A stretch of 64,000 nucleotides of DNA from Pseudomonadota bacterium (lineage in GTDB: Bacteria; Myxococcota; Myxococcia; Myxococcales; Myxococcaceae), in NCBI GenBank assembly GCA_023426545.1, contig JAFAAN010000171.1, positions 186,001-250,000 on the forward strand, read 5' to 3'. Both the position numbers and the translations under genes were made by a program. This document shows, piece after piece, positions 35,880 to 43,999 of the stretch (the first letter of the stretch is position 1; every line of letters begins with the position of its first letter). The notes beneath the pieces were generated by a model that saw nothing but the letters and a program-made list of their open reading frames with translations, was not told the DNA's origin and did not search any database.

Positions 35880-37618
35880 GGAGCCGGTGCCGGCGGGGCG
35901 GGAGGGGCGGTGAACTCCTCCAGCCCCGGCGCGGGCGGGGGCTGGGTGAAGCCCTCCAGCCCCGGCGCGGCGGGGAGGATGGCGTCCTCCACGCCCTCCA
36001 GGTTGAGCTTCATGGGCACCTGGAGCGTGGTGCCCAGCCGCAGCAGCAGCACGTCGGGCTCGATGCCCTTCTCGCCAATCGCCTCGGCCACCTCGCGCGC
36101 CGACAGCGCGTTGCCCCTGGCCCAGAGGTCCCTGAGGAACTGGCCCGCCTGGGGCGTGCGCCACCACGCGGGGCCGAAGCGCGCCTTGAGCTGCGCCTGG
36201 AGCTGGCCCGCCAGGAACCAGGCGCGGAAGCTGTCCGCGGACTGGAAGAAGTCCTCCTGGTCCACGAGGTAGCGCTCGGCGTCCGCGTCCGTCATCGGGA
36301 TGCCGTCGGTGCGCGTCATGACCTCGCGGTAGAGCGCCTTCGGGTCTGCCTCCACGCGGCGGTGCAGCTCCAGCTGGTACAGCAGGCGGCCCGCGGCGTG
36401 GCGGATGAGGTACAGCTTGTGCGCGCTGGACGCGGCCAGGTACTGCGCGCGCTGCTCGCCGCTGACGCCCGCGTGCTCCTCCAGCCAGACGGGGTCCTCC
36501 ACCAGGTCCTCGAAGAGGGCGGAGTAGGCCTCTCCCACGGTGGGGTTGCCCAGCCGCGCCAGCTCGAAGCGCGTCTCCCGCGTGAAGGCCGCGTGCAGCG
36601 CATGGCCGAACTCGTGCAGCACGCGCGCCTGGTGCAGCACGCCGGTGCCCGGTTTGAAGGAGATGCGCACGTCGGAGGGCACCTTCACCGCCAGCGCCAG
36701 CGGGCGCGAGCTCTTGGCCTTCACCTCGCGGGCGTCAATGGTGACGTTGGGCAGCCCGCCCAGGTCCAGGCTCATGCCGGCCAGCGTCCCGTGGGCCTTG
36801 AGCAGCGACTCGCCCTTGGGGAAGGCGTCCTCGACCTCGCGTGAGCGGAACAGGCGGGGGATGTCCGCGCGGGTGACGTCCTTGAAGGGCATGCCCAGCT
36901 CGCGCTGGCTCAGCCGCTCCATCACCACCCGGTAGGGGGCCTGGGTGGCCTGGAGGATTTCCTCCGCCAGCACGCTCAGGCGTCCGAGGTCCGCCTGCCG
37001 CAGCTCGCTGCCGAAGGCCTCGTAGGAGGCGAAGCCCAGCTCGCGCACCAGCTCGTCGGCGCGCTCCTCGCGCCGGCGCAGCGTCTGGTTGAGCCGCTCG
37101 ATGGCGGGCGTGGCCGCGGCGTACATCGCGCGCCGGCGCGCGGCCGTGCGCTCATTGGCGAGCAGCCGCTCCAGGTCGCGGTAGCGCAGCTCCTTGCCGT
37201 CCACGGTGAAGGTGAGCGACGCCTCCAGGTTGGCGGCCGCGTCGTTGAGCTCCGCCAGCGCGTGGGAGAGATACTCCCCGGCGAAATGCGAGTGCAGCGC
37301 GGTGAGGGCGCGCACCTCGCGGGCATCGTTGGTGAGCTGGCGCAGCCGGTCGATGCGGCGGATGTTCTCGACGCTGAAGAGCGCCTCGTGGCCCGCATAC
37401 GTCGCGGCGACGTCCACATGGCGCCCTTCCGTCCAGAAGCTCCACACCAGCCCGCTCTGGGCTTCGAGGAGGGCCTCGGCCTGGCTGGACATGGCGCGCA
37501 CGTCCGCTTCGAGTTGCTGCTTTTCGGAGAGGGCCCGCCGGGCGTCGGCGGGGGGGCCCTTGGGACAGGCGCTGAGGCAGCAGGCGAGGGCCAGCAGCAG
37601 GGGAATCCTTGGGTGCAT
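35876..37618 (-). CDS. M3-like zinc metallopeptidase lipoprotein
   Basis: A 580-residue lipoprotein. The signal is IPLLLALACCLSAC with the lipid-accepting Cys. The zinc site is HEFGH (codons near 36601-36617) followed by GEAYSALFEDLVED, whose Glu would be the third ligand, as in M2/M3 oligopeptidases. A long helical N-terminal region precedes the site, and a Pro-rich tail (EGFTQPPPAPGLEEF) ends the protein. The ATG at 37618 is preceded by GAGGAG; the ATG at 37630 is an alternative. Cleavage of short peptides in the periplasm is inferred. The gene is divergent from epmA with almost no space between start codons. Confidence 0.85.
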   Translation of the reverse strand: MHPRIPLLLALACCLSACPKGPPADARRALSEKQQLEADVRAMSSQAEALLEAQSGLVWSFWTEGRHVDVAATYAGHEALFSVENIRRIDRLRQLTNDAREVRALTALHSHFAGEYLSHALAELNDAAANLEASLTFTVDGKELRYRDLERLLANERTAARRRAMYAAATPAIERLNQTLRRREERADELVRELGFASYEAFGSELRQADLGRLSVLAEEILQATQAPYRVVMERLSQRELGMPFKDVTRADIPRLFRSREVEDAFPKGESLLKAHGTLAGMSLDLGGLPNVTIDAREVKAKSSRPLALAVKVPSDVRISFKPGTGVLHQARVLHEFGHALHAAFTRETRFELARLGNPTVGEAYSALFEDLVEDPVWLEEHAGVSGEQRAQYLAASSAHKLYLIRHAAGRLLYQLELHRRVEADPKALYREVMTRTDGIPMTDADAERYLVDQEDFFQSADSFRAWFLAGQLQAQLKARFGPAWWRTPQAGQFLRDLWARGNALSAREVAEAIGEKGIEPDVLLLRLGTTLQVPMKLNLEGVEDAILPAAPGLEGFTQPPPAPGLEEFTAPPAPPAPAP

Positions 37619-37648
37619 GTGACTCCTCATGTTACTTGCGCCCTGCCC

Positions 37649-38653
37649 ATGCCCAACCTTTCTCAATGGCGGGCCGCCCGGGGGCGCCAGGCCCTCTACT
37701 CCGCCCTGCGACGATTCTTCACCGCCCACGGCTACCTGGAGGTGGAGACGCCGCTGCTCGTCCCCGCCCCGGGGATGGAGCCGCACATCAACGCGTTCGA
37801 GGCCGGCTTCATCCCGGAGACCGACGTGGGCTCCGCGCGCACGCTCTACCTGCACACCAGCCCCGAGTACGCCATGAAGCGTCTGCTCGCGGACGGCGCG
37901 GGGCCCATGTTCCAGCTCTGCAAGGTGTTCCGGAACGGCGAGGTCTCTCCGACCCACAATCCGGAATTCACGATGCTGGAGTTCTACCGGCCCCATGCGG
38001 ACTACCACGCCATCATGGAGGACCTGGAGGGCGCGCTCGCGGAGGCGGGCCGCAGCGCCACGGAGGGGGAGCCCGGCGCCGACCCGGCCTTCTTCACCCG
38101 GACGCCCTATGAGCGCCTGACGGTGCGTGACGCGGTGCTGCGAGCCACCGGCGTGGACATCCGTCAGCATCCGGACGGTCCGTCACTGAAGCGGGCGGCG
38201 GAGGCGGCCGGCGTGCGCACCGGGGACGCCGAGTCCTTCGACGATGTCTTCTTCCACCTCTTCCTCCAGAAGGTGGAGACGGGGCTGGGGCACGAGCGGC
38301 CCACCTTCCTCATCGAATACCCCGCCTCCATGGCGGCGCTGTCCCGCCTGAAGCCGGGCGATTCCGCGGTGGCGGAGCGGGTGGAGCTGTATGCCAAGGG
38401 GCTGGAGCTGGCGAACGGCTTCTCCGAGCTGACGGACCCGGTGGAACAGCGGACCCGATTGGTGGAAGAACAGGAACTCAGGCGCCGGCTGGGGCGCTCC
38501 GTGTATCCTCTGGACGAGCGGTTCCTCGGCGCGGTAGGGCGGATGCCTCCCTCGGCGGGGATCGCCGTGGGAGTCGATAGAATCCTGATGCTGCTGCTCG
38601 GGGTCCAGCGCATCACGGACGTGCTCTTGTTCCCCGCCCACGAGTTCGTTTGA
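37649..38653 (+). CDS. epmA: EpmA-type elongation factor P lysine ligase (lysyl-tRNA synthetase-like)
   Basis: A 334-residue class II synthetase core without the anticodon-binding domain of LysRS, as in EpmA/GenX/PoxA. These enzymes attach (R)-beta-lysine to EF-P so that ribosomes can pass polyproline stretches. Motif 2 is FQLCKVFRNGEVSPTHNPEFTMLE (fits FRxE). Motif 3 is GIAVGVDRILMLLLG. No anticodon domain means it should not charge tRNA. The ATG at 37649 gives the right length. Partner genes epmB and efp are not in the window. The TTG of the next gene overlaps the stop (TTGA). Confidence 0.9.
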   Translation: MPNLSQWRAARGRQALYSALRRFFTAHGYLEVETPLLVPAPGMEPHINAFEAGFIPETDVGSARTLYLHTSPEYAMKRLLADGAGPMFQLCKVFRNGEVSPTHNPEFTMLEFYRPHADYHAIMEDLEGALAEAGRSATEGEPGADPAFFTRTPYERLTVRDAVLRATGVDIRQHPDGPSLKRAAEAAGVRTGDAESFDDVFFHLFLQKVETGLGHERPTFLIEYPASMAALSRLKPGDSAVAERVELYAKGLELANGFSELTDPVEQRTRLVEEQELRRRLGRSVYPLDERFLGAVGRMPPSAGIAVGVDRILMLLLGVQRITDVLLFPAHEFV

Positions 38654-39387
38654 TACGCAAGCTCCTCCAGACGGCATTTGCTGGAACGGCGGCGGTGGGA
38701 ATCACCGGCGTGTTGTCACCCGTGGTGTCGGTGCTGTCGCTTCGGGACGCGCGCGACGCGGACGGGGTGCTGGTCCTGTGGTCGCGCTCGGTGCTGGCGT
38801 CCGCGGGCGTGCGACACGAGGCGGTGGGCGTGGAGAACATCCCCACCGACACCAACGTCGTCTTCGTCAGCAACCACCAGTCGCACTACGACGCGCTGGT
38901 GAACTTCGTCCATATCCGCAAGCACACGCGCTACGTGGCGAAGGCGGAGCTGTTCCGCATTCCCCTCTTCGGGGCGGCGCTCCGGCGTGCGGGCAACATC
39001 CCCGTGGAGCGCACCGGGGGCGGGGGAGACAGGGCCCGTCTGTCCGAGGCCGTCAGGGCGCTGCGAGAGCGCGTGAGCGTGCTCTTCTTCGCCGAGGGCA
39101 CGCGCAGTGAGGACGGGCGGCTGCGGCCCTTCAAGAAGGGCGCCGCGACGCTCGCCATCCAGGCGGGCGTGCCGGTGGTGCCCCTGGCCGTGTCCGGCAC
39201 GCGGCTCATCCTTCCCAAGGGGGGACGGGCCGTGCGGTGGGGGCAGCGGGTGGCGCTGGTGGTGGGCAAGCCCATCTCCACCCAGGGGCTGACGCTTCAG
39301 GACCGCGACTCGCTCACGCGCCAGCTGGAAGACGCGGTCTCAGAACTCTATGCCGAGGCATGCAAGCGCTCGGGAGACTCTCCATGA
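38650..39387 (+). CDS. plsC: 1-acyl-sn-glycerol-3-phosphate acyltransferase (PlsC family)
   Basis: A 245-residue inner membrane acyltransferase that makes phosphatidic acid in phospholipid synthesis. The N-terminal hydrophobic segment covers about residues 5-30. The catalytic HX4D motif is NHQSHYDAL (about residues 76-84). FAEGTRSEDG is the EGTR substrate motif at about 150. The TTG start overlaps the epmA TGA, and the stop overlaps the ATG of the pyrophosphatase gene, so the three are translationally coupled. Another acyltransferase with this fold cannot be excluded. Confidence 0.88.
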   Translation: MIRKLLQTAFAGTAAVGITGVLSPVVSVLSLRDARDADGVLVLWSRSVLASAGVRHEAVGVENIPTDTNVVFVSNHQSHYDALVNFVHIRKHTRYVAKAELFRIPLFGAALRRAGNIPVERTGGGGDRARLSEAVRALRERVSVLFFAEGTRSEDGRLRPFKKGAATLAIQAGVPVVPLAVSGTRLILPKGGRAVRWGQRVALVVGKPISTQGLTLQDRDSLTRQLEDAVSELYAEACKRSGDSP

Positions 39388-40124
39388 AGAAGCCAATCCA
39401 AACCACGTCTCAGGCCGCCCATCCGTGGCATGGCATCACGCCGGGCGCGGACGCGCCTGAAATCGTCACCGCGTACATCGAAATCGTCCCCACGGACGCG
39501 GTGAAGTACGAGCTGGACAAGGAGTCCGGCATCCTCAAGCTGGACCGCCCTCAGCGCTTCAGCAGCCAGTGCCCCACGCTCTACGGCTTCATCCCCCAGA
39601 CGTTCTGCGACGAGCTGGTGGCGAAGCGCTGCGCCGAGCGCACGGGCCTGAAGGACATCAAGGGCGACGGCGACCCCATCGACATCTGCGTGCTGACGGA
39701 AAAGGTCATCTCCAGCGGCAACTTGCTGGTGCGGGCGATTCCCATCGGCGGCTTCCGGATGGTCGACGGCGACGAGGCGGACGACAAAATCATCGCCGTG
39801 CTGGAGTCCGACCTGGTGTACGGCGAGCTGCAGCACATCGCGCAGCTGCCGCGCGCGCTGCTCGATCGCCTCAAGCACTACTTCCTCACGTACAAGCAGA
39901 TTCCGGGCGAGGGGAAGCGCAGCGTGGAGATCGCCGAGGTCTACGACCAGCCCGAGGCGCTCGAGGTCATCAAGCGCAGCATGAAGGACTACGAGCGCAT
40001 CTACCGTCCCCAACAGGCCCCGGCACCGCGAGGCGGCCGCACGCGCAAGGCGGCGGTGGCCGCGAAGGCCGCGAAGCCAGCCAAGGCCAAGACGAAGGCG
40101 GCGCGCAACGCCCGCGCGTCCTGA
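39384..40124 (+). CDS. ppa: Family I inorganic pyrophosphatase with Lys/Ala-rich tail
   Basis: Soluble enzyme of 246 residues that hydrolyses pyrophosphate and pulls biosynthesis forward. The core fits the family: YELDKESGILKLDR, YGFIPQTFC, and the metal signature GDGDPIDICVL with three Asp. The last 30 residues or so (GRTRKAAVAAKAAKP and on) are Lys/Ala-rich like a histone H1-type tail and are not part of the usual enzyme. The ATG overlaps the plsC stop (ATGA). Confidence 0.93.
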   Translation: MKKPIQTTSQAAHPWHGITPGADAPEIVTAYIEIVPTDAVKYELDKESGILKLDRPQRFSSQCPTLYGFIPQTFCDELVAKRCAERTGLKDIKGDGDPIDICVLTEKVISSGNLLVRAIPIGGFRMVDGDEADDKIIAVLESDLVYGELQHIAQLPRALLDRLKHYFLTYKQIPGEGKRSVEIAEVYDQPEALEVIKRSMKDYERIYRPQQAPAPRGGRTRKAAVAAKAAKPAKAKTKAARNARAS

Positions 40125-40130
40125 GCTGGC

Positions 40131-41345
40131 TCAGCGGACCTCGACCAGCCGCACGCGCTTGTAGATGCGGCGGTCCAGCGGCAACCGGGTGTCGACGAAG
40201 CCGAGCGCCTCGTCGAACTCGAAGCTGAACGAGGGGATGGGCGGGCTGATGGAGATGCGCAGCTCGAACTCCCAGACGCTGGTGATGCGCGCCCTGCCGC
40301 CCACGGCCTCGGGTGGCGGCGGTGGCAGCCTCTCCGCGGCGGCGCGCACGTCCTTGACGGCCTCCCGGTCGACCTCGGGCTGGTGACTGGGCTCCAGGAG
40401 CTGCACGTCGAGGAGCTGGCCCCGCGAGTCCTGGACGACGCGGATGAGGGCGCGCCGCGTGGAGTGGAACTCCTGGCGCATCTGCTGGCGCATCTCCCGG
40501 CGGGCGTTGAGGCTGGCGTCTCCAGCCGTGCTGGGGGGCCGGCGCCGGTCCTCGGAGGGCCTGTTCCTGGCGGCGAAGGAGCCGGAGGCGCCATAGTCCG
40601 CCGCGCGCTCCATCCAGACGCGCGAATACGCGCGCCCGCGCTCCATGCCCATGTCGAAGTAGCCCTGGAGGCCGTGCTCCTTCACGGCGCGGTCGGCGTC
40701 CCAGGCCCGCATCAGCGCCTTGCCGAGCTCGCCGTAGTACGGGTGGACGAGGCCGCGCTCCACCCGGCCCCGGCCCACGCTTTCGGAGACCAACTCCTCC
40801 ACCAGGGACTGGGCGGACGGCGGGGCATGCGGGTCCACGACACCGCCGTCGAGAACGACCTCTGGGGCGCGGGTGTTCCCCGGGAGCGCGGTGACCTGGC
40901 GGGCCGCGAGCAGCAGCCGCGAGCCCATGGCGGGCTCGGGGTGGCCGGAGGGAGGTTGCGCCGCGCGCGGGGCATCCGCGGACAAGGGGGAGTTCTGCCG
41001 CGGCGGCCGGGGCGCCGCGGGGGGGAGCGCATCGTCGGAAACGGGGGTTGCGGGCCCGGCCTGGGCAAGGCGGGATGGGTTGGCTGCCGCCGTGCCGGGC
41101 TCGGGCGCCGCTGGCGTGTCGCGCCTCGACGGAGCCGGCTCGCGCTGGACCGTTGGCGCCCTCACGTCGGCGGGAACACGGGCCTCGGCCACCTCCACGT
41201 CGACCCATTGGAGCGCGGGCGTCCGGGCGGGCGGCGGGCGCTGCGCGACATGCTCCCCACCCTCCAGGGCTAGCCACAGGGCCCCATGCACGCCCAGGCT
41301 GGCGGCGAGCGCGAGCAGCAGGCGTCGGGTGGAGGCGGGCGGCAT
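40131..41345 (-). CDS. TonB-like energy-transducer protein
   Basis: A 404-residue protein built like TonB. A short basic N terminus leads into one hydrophobic segment (RLLLALAASLGVHGALWLAL), then a long Pro/Ala-rich region (about 35-150) and a C-terminal domain (about 290-400). The segment ALIRVVQDSRGQLLDVQLLE is typical of the TonB C-terminal fold. The partner ExbB/ExbD genes and receptor are not in the window. It converges with ppa, six bases apart. A specialised envelope linker with a TonB-like fold is the main alternative. Confidence 0.7.
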   Translation of the reverse strand: MPPASTRRLLLALAASLGVHGALWLALEGGEHVAQRPPPARTPALQWVDVEVAEARVPADVRAPTVQREPAPSRRDTPAAPEPGTAAANPSRLAQAGPATPVSDDALPPAAPRPPRQNSPLSADAPRAAQPPSGHPEPAMGSRLLLAARQVTALPGNTRAPEVVLDGGVVDPHAPPSAQSLVEELVSESVGRGRVERGLVHPYYGELGKALMRAWDADRAVKEHGLQGYFDMGMERGRAYSRVWMERAADYGASGSFAARNRPSEDRRRPPSTAGDASLNARREMRQQMRQEFHSTRRALIRVVQDSRGQLLDVQLLEPSHQPEVDREAVKDVRAAAERLPPPPPEAVGGRARITSVWEFELRISISPPIPSFSFEFDEALGFVDTRLPLDRRIYKRVRLVEVR

Positions 41346-41457
41346 GCGCTCCCATTTATCCCCGTTTCGCGAGCCACCCCGGGAATGAAAGGCGCGAGGT
41401 TAGGAAATACAACCCTGACGCGTTTACTCTTCGCGGCATCGGAGGAAGGACCCCTGC

Positions 41458-42903
41458 ATGGCGACCTCGCTGCTCGCGACGGATGGCTACAAGTTCAGCA
41501 TGGCAGAGGCGGGCTGGCCGCTTCGTCGGGAAACGTTCTACTACTCGCACCGGAGGGGCGGCCTCCAGGTGATGCCGCTCGATGTCGCCGCGTTCGTGCA
41601 GGCGCTCATCCCGGCGCCCACGGCCGAGGACTACGACTACCTCGGCCGGTACGACTATGAGATGGGGGTGGGCTTCAAGGCCGCCATCCTCCGCCGTGAG
41701 AAACTCAGCATCCGCGCCATCCCCAAGGGCGCGCTCTTCTACCCACGCGAGCCCATCCTCACGCTCACCGGGCCGTCTGCCCTGGTGTCGTGGGTGGAGC
41801 CCTTGCTGCTCCAGCTCAACTTCCGCATCCAGGTCGCCACGCTCGCGCTGTCGGACCGCGAGGCGCTGGCTCGTGCGCTCGCCACCGTCACCTGCGACGA
41901 GCAGAAGGCCATCGCGCTGGAGACGCTCGACGCGGTGGGCGTGAAGGCGGTGCCCATCACCGTGGACGCGGAGGGCTACGCGAAGCGCGTCTACTCCACC
42001 GTCAAGGAGCTGGTGGACATCGTCGAGGACCCGGCCCGCATCTTCGAGGTGGGGCTGCGCGCCGCCACCTGTCTGGAGCAGCACACGCTCGCGCTGCGGA
42101 GCTGCAAGGATGCGGGCGTCACCCGCACCAGCAACGTGGAAGGCGCCCGCCAGCTGGGCATGATTCCCGTGGGCACCATGGGCCACGAGCACATCCAGCG
42201 CTACGGCTCGGATGAGGCGGCCTTCCGCGCCATGCGTGAGCGCCGGCCCCAGCGCTCCAGCTACCTGCTGGACACCTTCGACACGCTCACTTCAGGCATC
42301 CCCGCGGCCTTCGAGCTCATCCGCGAGGAGCCCGAGAACCAGGACTCCATCCGCTTCGACTCGGGCAACAAGAAGCTCCAGTACCTCTACGCGGTGACGC
42401 GGGCGCGCGACATCGGCATCCGCCCCGTCAACATCCTGGAGGACGGCCTGGACGCGGAGGCCACGCGCGAGTTCGAGGCGCTGCGGCGCCAGGTCGCCTG
42501 GGAGCCGTCCGCCCAGTTCTACGGCTACGGCGGGCACATCGTCGCGCGCACCATGGGGTGCCCCCTCACGAGGGACCGCGTGGCCGCCATCTACAAGCTG
42601 TCGCGCACGGGCACCACGCCGGTGATGAAGTTCGGCAACGAGCTGGCCGAGGGCAAGAAGAGCATCCCCGGCGAGCCCGTCCTCTTCCGCCGCCGCCATG
42701 GCTCGGGGCCCATCGGGCTGGTGGGGCAGGCGGGAGAGCCCGTGCCCGACGGCTACTTCCCACTGATGGAGAGCGCGCCGGAGGCGCCGTCGCTCGTGGG
42801 CGCGCAGGAGACGGCGGCCGATGCCCGCGTGGGCTACACCGCCGCGACACAGGCGCTGGTGGACGCGCTGCACCGCCGCCACTTCCCCCATTCGCGGGAC
42901 TGA
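41458..42903 (+). CDS. pncB: Nicotinate phosphoribosyltransferase
   Basis: NAD-salvage enzyme that joins nicotinate and PRPP to nicotinate mononucleotide. It has 481 residues. Visible family features are LATDGYKFSMAEAG at the N terminus, the ETFYYSHRRGG segment, the SNVEGARQLGMIPVGTMGHEHIQ substrate region and the IRFDSGNK motif. GGAGGAAGG precedes the ATG. The gene is followed 30 bases later by a nicotinamidase-like hydrolase, its metabolic partner. Confidence 0.93.
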   Translation: MATSLLATDGYKFSMAEAGWPLRRETFYYSHRRGGLQVMPLDVAAFVQALIPAPTAEDYDYLGRYDYEMGVGFKAAILRREKLSIRAIPKGALFYPREPILTLTGPSALVSWVEPLLLQLNFRIQVATLALSDREALARALATVTCDEQKAIALETLDAVGVKAVPITVDAEGYAKRVYSTVKELVDIVEDPARIFEVGLRAATCLEQHTLALRSCKDAGVTRTSNVEGARQLGMIPVGTMGHEHIQRYGSDEAAFRAMRERRPQRSSYLLDTFDTLTSGIPAAFELIREEPENQDSIRFDSGNKKLQYLYAVTRARDIGIRPVNILEDGLDAEATREFEALRRQVAWEPSAQFYGYGGHIVARTMGCPLTRDRVAAIYKLSRTGTTPVMKFGNELAEGKKSIPGEPVLFRRRHGSGPIGLVGQAGEPVPDGYFPLMESAPEAPSLVGAQETAADARVGYTAATQALVDALHRRHFPHSRD

Positions 42904-42933
42904 GCACACGCCCGCCGGGATTCCGAGGCCGAC

Positions 42934-43905
42934 ATGTCCCTGCCCATCCCTCGTTTCCATGAAGACGCCCGCGCCAGTCAGCTCTACCTGGAGCGTGGCG
43001 CGGAGGTCGCGGAGGAAGCCCTCCGCTACGTGGCCGAGCACCGCATCCGGCCCGCGCGGGAGGACGCGACGCGGGTGGTCGTGTTCGGCATCGACATGCA
43101 GGTGGCCTTCTGCACGCCGGGCGCCAGCCTCTTCGTGCCCGGCGCGGTGGAGGACACCCAGCGCGCGCTGCGCTGGCTCTACGCGAACCTGGACCGGGTG
43201 ACGGAGCTGGTGTTCTCGCTGGACACCCACCGGGCGTTCCACGTCTTCCACCCCTCCTGGTGGCGGGACGCGCAGGGCCGGCCGCCGCCGCCCTTGACGG
43301 CCATCACCGCCGAGGACGTGCGCTCGGGCCGTTGGCGGGCCACGCGCTTCCACGAGGAGAGCCTGGCCTACTGCGAGCAACTGGAGGCCAGCGGCCGCTA
43401 TGTGCTCACCGTCTGGCCCTTCCACGCGATGCTCGGCGGGTTGAGTCACGCGCTGGTGCCGTCCGTCTTCGAGGCGAGCCTCTTCCACGCCCTGGTCCGC
43501 GACGTGCCCACGCACTTCGAGCTCAAGGGGGAGCACCCCCTCACGGAGAACTACTCCGTGCTCTCGCCCGAGGTGACGGAGGTGAAGGGGCAGCAGGTCG
43601 GGGCGTTCAACACGCGCCTCTTCGAGCATCTGATGTCCTTCGACCGCGTCTACGTCTTCGGTCAGGCCAGCTCGCACTGTGTGTTGAGCACGCTGCTGGA
43701 CCTGCGGCGTCACATCGAGTGGACCGACCCGTCGAAGATGGGGCGTGTCCACATCCTGGAGGACGCCATGAGCCCGGTGCCGGCGCCGCCGCTGGACCCG
43801 CTTCCGCCCTCGCTGGACTTCCCCCGGCTGGCCCGCGAGGCGCTCCGGGACTTCCAGGCGGCCGGAATGCGGGTGGTGCGGACCACCGACCCGGTGGAGG
43901 GATAA
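42934..43905 (+). CDS. Nicotinamidase/isochorismatase-family cysteine hydrolase
   Basis: A 323-residue cysteine hydrolase, larger than the usual 200-220 residues. GIDMQVAFCTPG carries the catalytic Asp54. GQASSHCVLSTL carries the nucleophile Cys249. FSLDTHRAFHVFHPSWW would hold the metal-binding His and Asp residues. Its place behind pncB supports a role as a nicotinamidase that makes nicotinate, but the extended length leaves other amide substrates possible. ATG at 42934. Confidence 0.78.
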   Translation: MSLPIPRFHEDARASQLYLERGAEVAEEALRYVAEHRIRPAREDATRVVVFGIDMQVAFCTPGASLFVPGAVEDTQRALRWLYANLDRVTELVFSLDTHRAFHVFHPSWWRDAQGRPPPPLTAITAEDVRSGRWRATRFHEESLAYCEQLEASGRYVLTVWPFHAMLGGLSHALVPSVFEASLFHALVRDVPTHFELKGEHPLTENYSVLSPEVTEVKGQQVGAFNTRLFEHLMSFDRVYVFGQASSHCVLSTLLDLRRHIEWTDPSKMGRVHILEDAMSPVPAPPLDPLPPSLDFPRLAREALRDFQAAGMRVVRTTDPVEG

Positions 43906-43939
43906 GCGGCCGGGCTGCGTGCCCGTACCCAGCGTGTGG

Positions 43940-43945
43940 TAGAAT
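43940..43945 (+). promoter_or_regulatory. Candidate -10 box upstream of vgrG
   Basis: TAGAAT preceded by TGG lies in the 94-base gap between the NAD-salvage pair and vgrG. The -35 position (around 43917-43922, TGCGTG) is weak, so this would act as an extended -10 promoter at best. Confidence 0.25.
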
Positions 43946-43999
43946 CTCCCGCTCGTTCCCGGTGAGGCCGGGGACCTCCGCGTCGGCGAAGGGGGAGTC

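Noticed and set aside
37649..38653. Lysyl-tRNA synthetase
   Set aside because: It lacks the N-terminal anticodon-binding domain and has the short EpmA length.
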